From Candidatus Zhuqueibacterota bacterium (GTDB taxonomy: Bacteria > Zhuqueibacterota > Zhuqueibacteria > Residuimicrobiales > Krinioviventaceae): a stretch of DNA of 6,650 nucleotides. Under the pieces are notes generated by a model that was not told the DNA's origin, ran no database searches, and saw only the letters and a list, made by a program, of their open reading frames with translations. The stretch lies in the NCBI GenBank assembly GCA_003854995.1, contig RQOI01000034.1:1-6650 (forward strand), in the 5' to 3' direction. A program made the position numbers and the translations under genes. Of this stretch, positions 5,190 to 6,650 are shown piece after piece (positions within the stretch are counted from its first letter, which is position 1; each line of letters opens with the position of its first letter).

Positions 5190-6650
5190 CTACTTGACCA
5201 ACATCATTTTGATGACCTGCTGCATTGTTTCAGTTTTCAGCACGGCGAAATAGATGCCCGTCGAAAAATCCCGTCCGTCCCATTCCGAACGATAGTCACC
5301 TGGCGCATGATTCCTGTCAACCAGCAGGGCAATTTCTTCACCCAGGGTGTTATAGACAGAGAGACTGACATGCCCCGGCGCGGTCACCTGATAGAGCAAC
5401 GAGGTCGTCGGATTGAACGGATTCGGGTAATTCTGCATCAATGAACACGCTGACGGCAGGGCCCTGTCGTCCACATTGACTTGCACGTATTCTTTGCCCG
5501 ATAATTCGCGACCGTTCGCTCGAGCATGGCCATCTTGATTCGTCATATAGACATTCACCCAATCCGGCCGCTCCGGCAACTTGCCATTGACCACCATCTC
5601 TGCCCACTCTTCATCCGTATGTCTCTTGAAATTCTCGGTGATCTTTTCATAGTAGGACAGCAGAGGTCCGACGAAAACCATGGGCTGCTGCATGGACGGC
5701 GATTGAGCGAGAAAGAGCCCAAGATTCACCTCGCCGACACCGACGTGCAGGATGCGGCCGACGACAATGCCGCCTTCGTCCGTCGGTTGCGTATGCACAT
5801 CAGCGACCAGATAGTCGTGCCCTTCATACTCGCCATTCATGGTCTGCTCCATTTTGTAGAACAGATCGGAATACCAGCCGGAAAACGGCGGTGCGCCGCT
5901 CATAGCGTCGATGAAGAGCATGGTTTTCAGCCATTCCGTTTCATCTTGAGTAAAATTCTCCCCAGCCAATTCCTTTTGCGCCAATTGCTTCAGTTTCAAC
6001 ATCACATCCTCGACCTTGGGAAAAAACTGCTTCAAACGGTAGGCTTCCCAGGACTCTTCCGGCAGCAAAGGAATGAGCTGGTTTTCCGCCTTGTCGGCAA
6101 AGGCGGCGATCTGCTGATAGAAATCGGGATAGGGCTCTACAAAAGAGTGCGGATAGGAGCACGATGTACCGCCGGTATAGGACTGTTTGGCGTAGAGCAG
6201 ATTGTCGTGTCGCAGCTGCGCCCAGGAGGCCAGCTGGGTGTTCAGCTTTTGCTGTTGCCAGGCGACGGTCTGCATGAAATAGGGAGCATTCTCAGCCTGC
6301 GCCGATGGATTGAGCGCACGAATGCCCTGCAGCCAGACGTTGTAGAGCGAGTTGCCCCAAAAATCGTCATCATAGGCATCGACAAGATAGCGCAGGGCTT
6401 CGAGCTGCGCGGCATATTTGTATTCCTCGATCTCATGCTGCAAAAGTGGCAGCGCATTGTCGTTGCCGAGCACGAACATCGCGTCCAGCGGATCGGGCAT
6501 TGGCCGCCATATTTTCTGATTTTCAAAAATGATGCGATCATAGACCACATTGGCCAGCACGTACGAATCGATGATGAACCGCTGGCCGCTCAACCGATAC
6601 GAGATGGGCAGCTCGTCCGGCTTGTTGCTGAAAGGATCGACGATGAAGAA
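5190..6650 (-). CDS. DUF3160 domain protein with T9SS sorting tail, 5' end outside the window
   Basis: The frame stays open to the window edge: 19 more codons (…DELPISYR) precede the TTG at 6593, which codes Leu inside 'RLSGQRFIIDSYV', so that TTG is not the start. The visible part is 486 residues. The first ~370 match my recollection of DUF3160 (PF11369): 'SGQRFIIDSYV' (visible 21-31), 'WQQQKLNTQLASWAQLRHD' (131-149), 'LLYAKQSYTGG' (151-161), 'GWYSDLFYKME' (258-268), 'DYLVADVHTQPTDEGG' (279-294) and 'VGPLLSYYE' (327-335). The biochemical role of this family is unknown to me. A short linker leads to a type A T9SS sorting domain (about 403-486), so the mature protein should cross the outer membrane and be released or anchored on the cell surface. 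A signal peptide is expected in the missing N-terminus. The gene appears to be transcribed separately from the next operon. Confidence 0.88.
   Translation of the reverse strand, partial: FFIVDPFSNKPDELPISYRLSGQRFIIDSYVLANVVYDRIIFENQKIWRPMPDPLDAMFVLGNDNALPLLQHEIEEYKYAAQLEALRYLVDAYDDDFWGNSLYNVWLQGIRALNPSAQAENAPYFMQTVAWQQQKLNTQLASWAQLRHDNLLYAKQSYTGGTSCSYPHSFVEPYPDFYQQIAAFADKAENQLIPLLPEESWEAYRLKQFFPKVEDVMLKLKQLAQKELAGENFTQDETEWLKTMLFIDAMSGAPPFSGWYSDLFYKMEQTMNGEYEGHDYLVADVHTQPTDEGGIVVGRILHVGVGEVNLGLFLAQSPSMQQPMVFVGPLLSYYEKITENFKRHTDEEWAEMVVNGKLPERPDWVNVYMTNQDGHARANGRELSGKEYVQVNVDDRALPSACSLMQNYPNPFNPTTSLLYQVTAPGHVSLSVYNTLGEEIALLVDRNHAPGDYRSEWDGRDFSTGIYFAVLKTETMQQVIKMMLVK
5193..5444 (-). other. Type IX secretion C-terminal sorting domain
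   Basis: This segment encodes the last 84 residues of the DUF3160 protein: 'SLMQNYPNPFNPTTSLLY', then 'VSLSVYNTLGEEIALLVD', 'GDYRSEWDGRDFSTGIYFA' and 'IKMMLVK'. This is the beta-sandwich 'Por secretion tail' (TIGR04183 type) that the T9SS machinery recognises and a sortase-like protease removes. Every expected block is present in order and the terminal Lys is conserved, so the signal looks intact. Confidence 0.9.

Noticed and set aside
6591..6593. TTG as start codon of the DUF3160 protein
   Set aside because: The frame continues without a stop to the window edge, and the upstream codons (PISYR) join smoothly to 'LSGQRFIIDSYV', an internal part of the family. The gene is 5'-truncated by the window.

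Overview
The window looks like ordinary chromosome from a Gram-negative-type bacterium of the Bacteroidota/FCB relatives. The main clue is the C-terminal tail of the rightmost gene: 'QNYPNPFNPTT', a 'VYNTLGEE' block and a terminal 'KMMLVK', which is the classic type IX secretion (T9SS) sorting domain. This wording of the tail is common in Calditrichota, KSB1, Ignavibacteria and similar candidate phyla. Recognisable Shine-Dalgarno sequences (GGGAGA, GAGGG) fit such a lineage better than core Bacteroidia, where they are usually weak. Placing it below the FCB level is inference. I see no transposase, integrase, phage gene, CRISPR array, tRNA or rRNA.

Layout: bases 1-338 are non-coding. They hold the right part of a palindromic element built from degenerate 8-bp units (1-58), an AT-rich stretch, a strong hairpin (163-182) and a possible promoter. 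On the + strand, 339-1316 encodes a complete NAD(P)-dependent extended-SDR sugar epimerase/dehydratase-like protein. It converges, with an 8-bp gap, on a two-gene minus-strand operon. The first gene of that operon (4894 to 2546, GTG start) is a 782-residue polytopic YfhO-family membrane protein. Its TAG stop directly abuts the ATG of an orphan membrane sensor histidine kinase (2545 to 1325). A 295-bp non-coding gap (4895-5189) carries a plausible operon promoter, a decayed copy of the 8-bp-unit repeat and a perfect-stem hairpin. On the minus strand from the right edge to 5190 is a 5'-truncated DUF3160 protein with the T9SS tail.

How the genes may work together: the YfhO-like protein and the kinase are almost certainly co-transcribed and probably translationally coupled, so kinase output may be tied to an envelope-glycosylation or membrane-lipid process. 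No response regulator is visible. The epimerase could supply sugars for envelope glycans, but it is divergently placed and that link is a guess. The DUF3160 protein looks like an independent, exported transcription unit.

I find no convincing wholly new system. The most interesting items are the abutting YfhO-like/kinase pair, the H-box variant of the kinase (His followed by Gln), the T9SS-tagged DUF3160 protein, and the shared 8-bp-periodic repeat in both intergenic regions.
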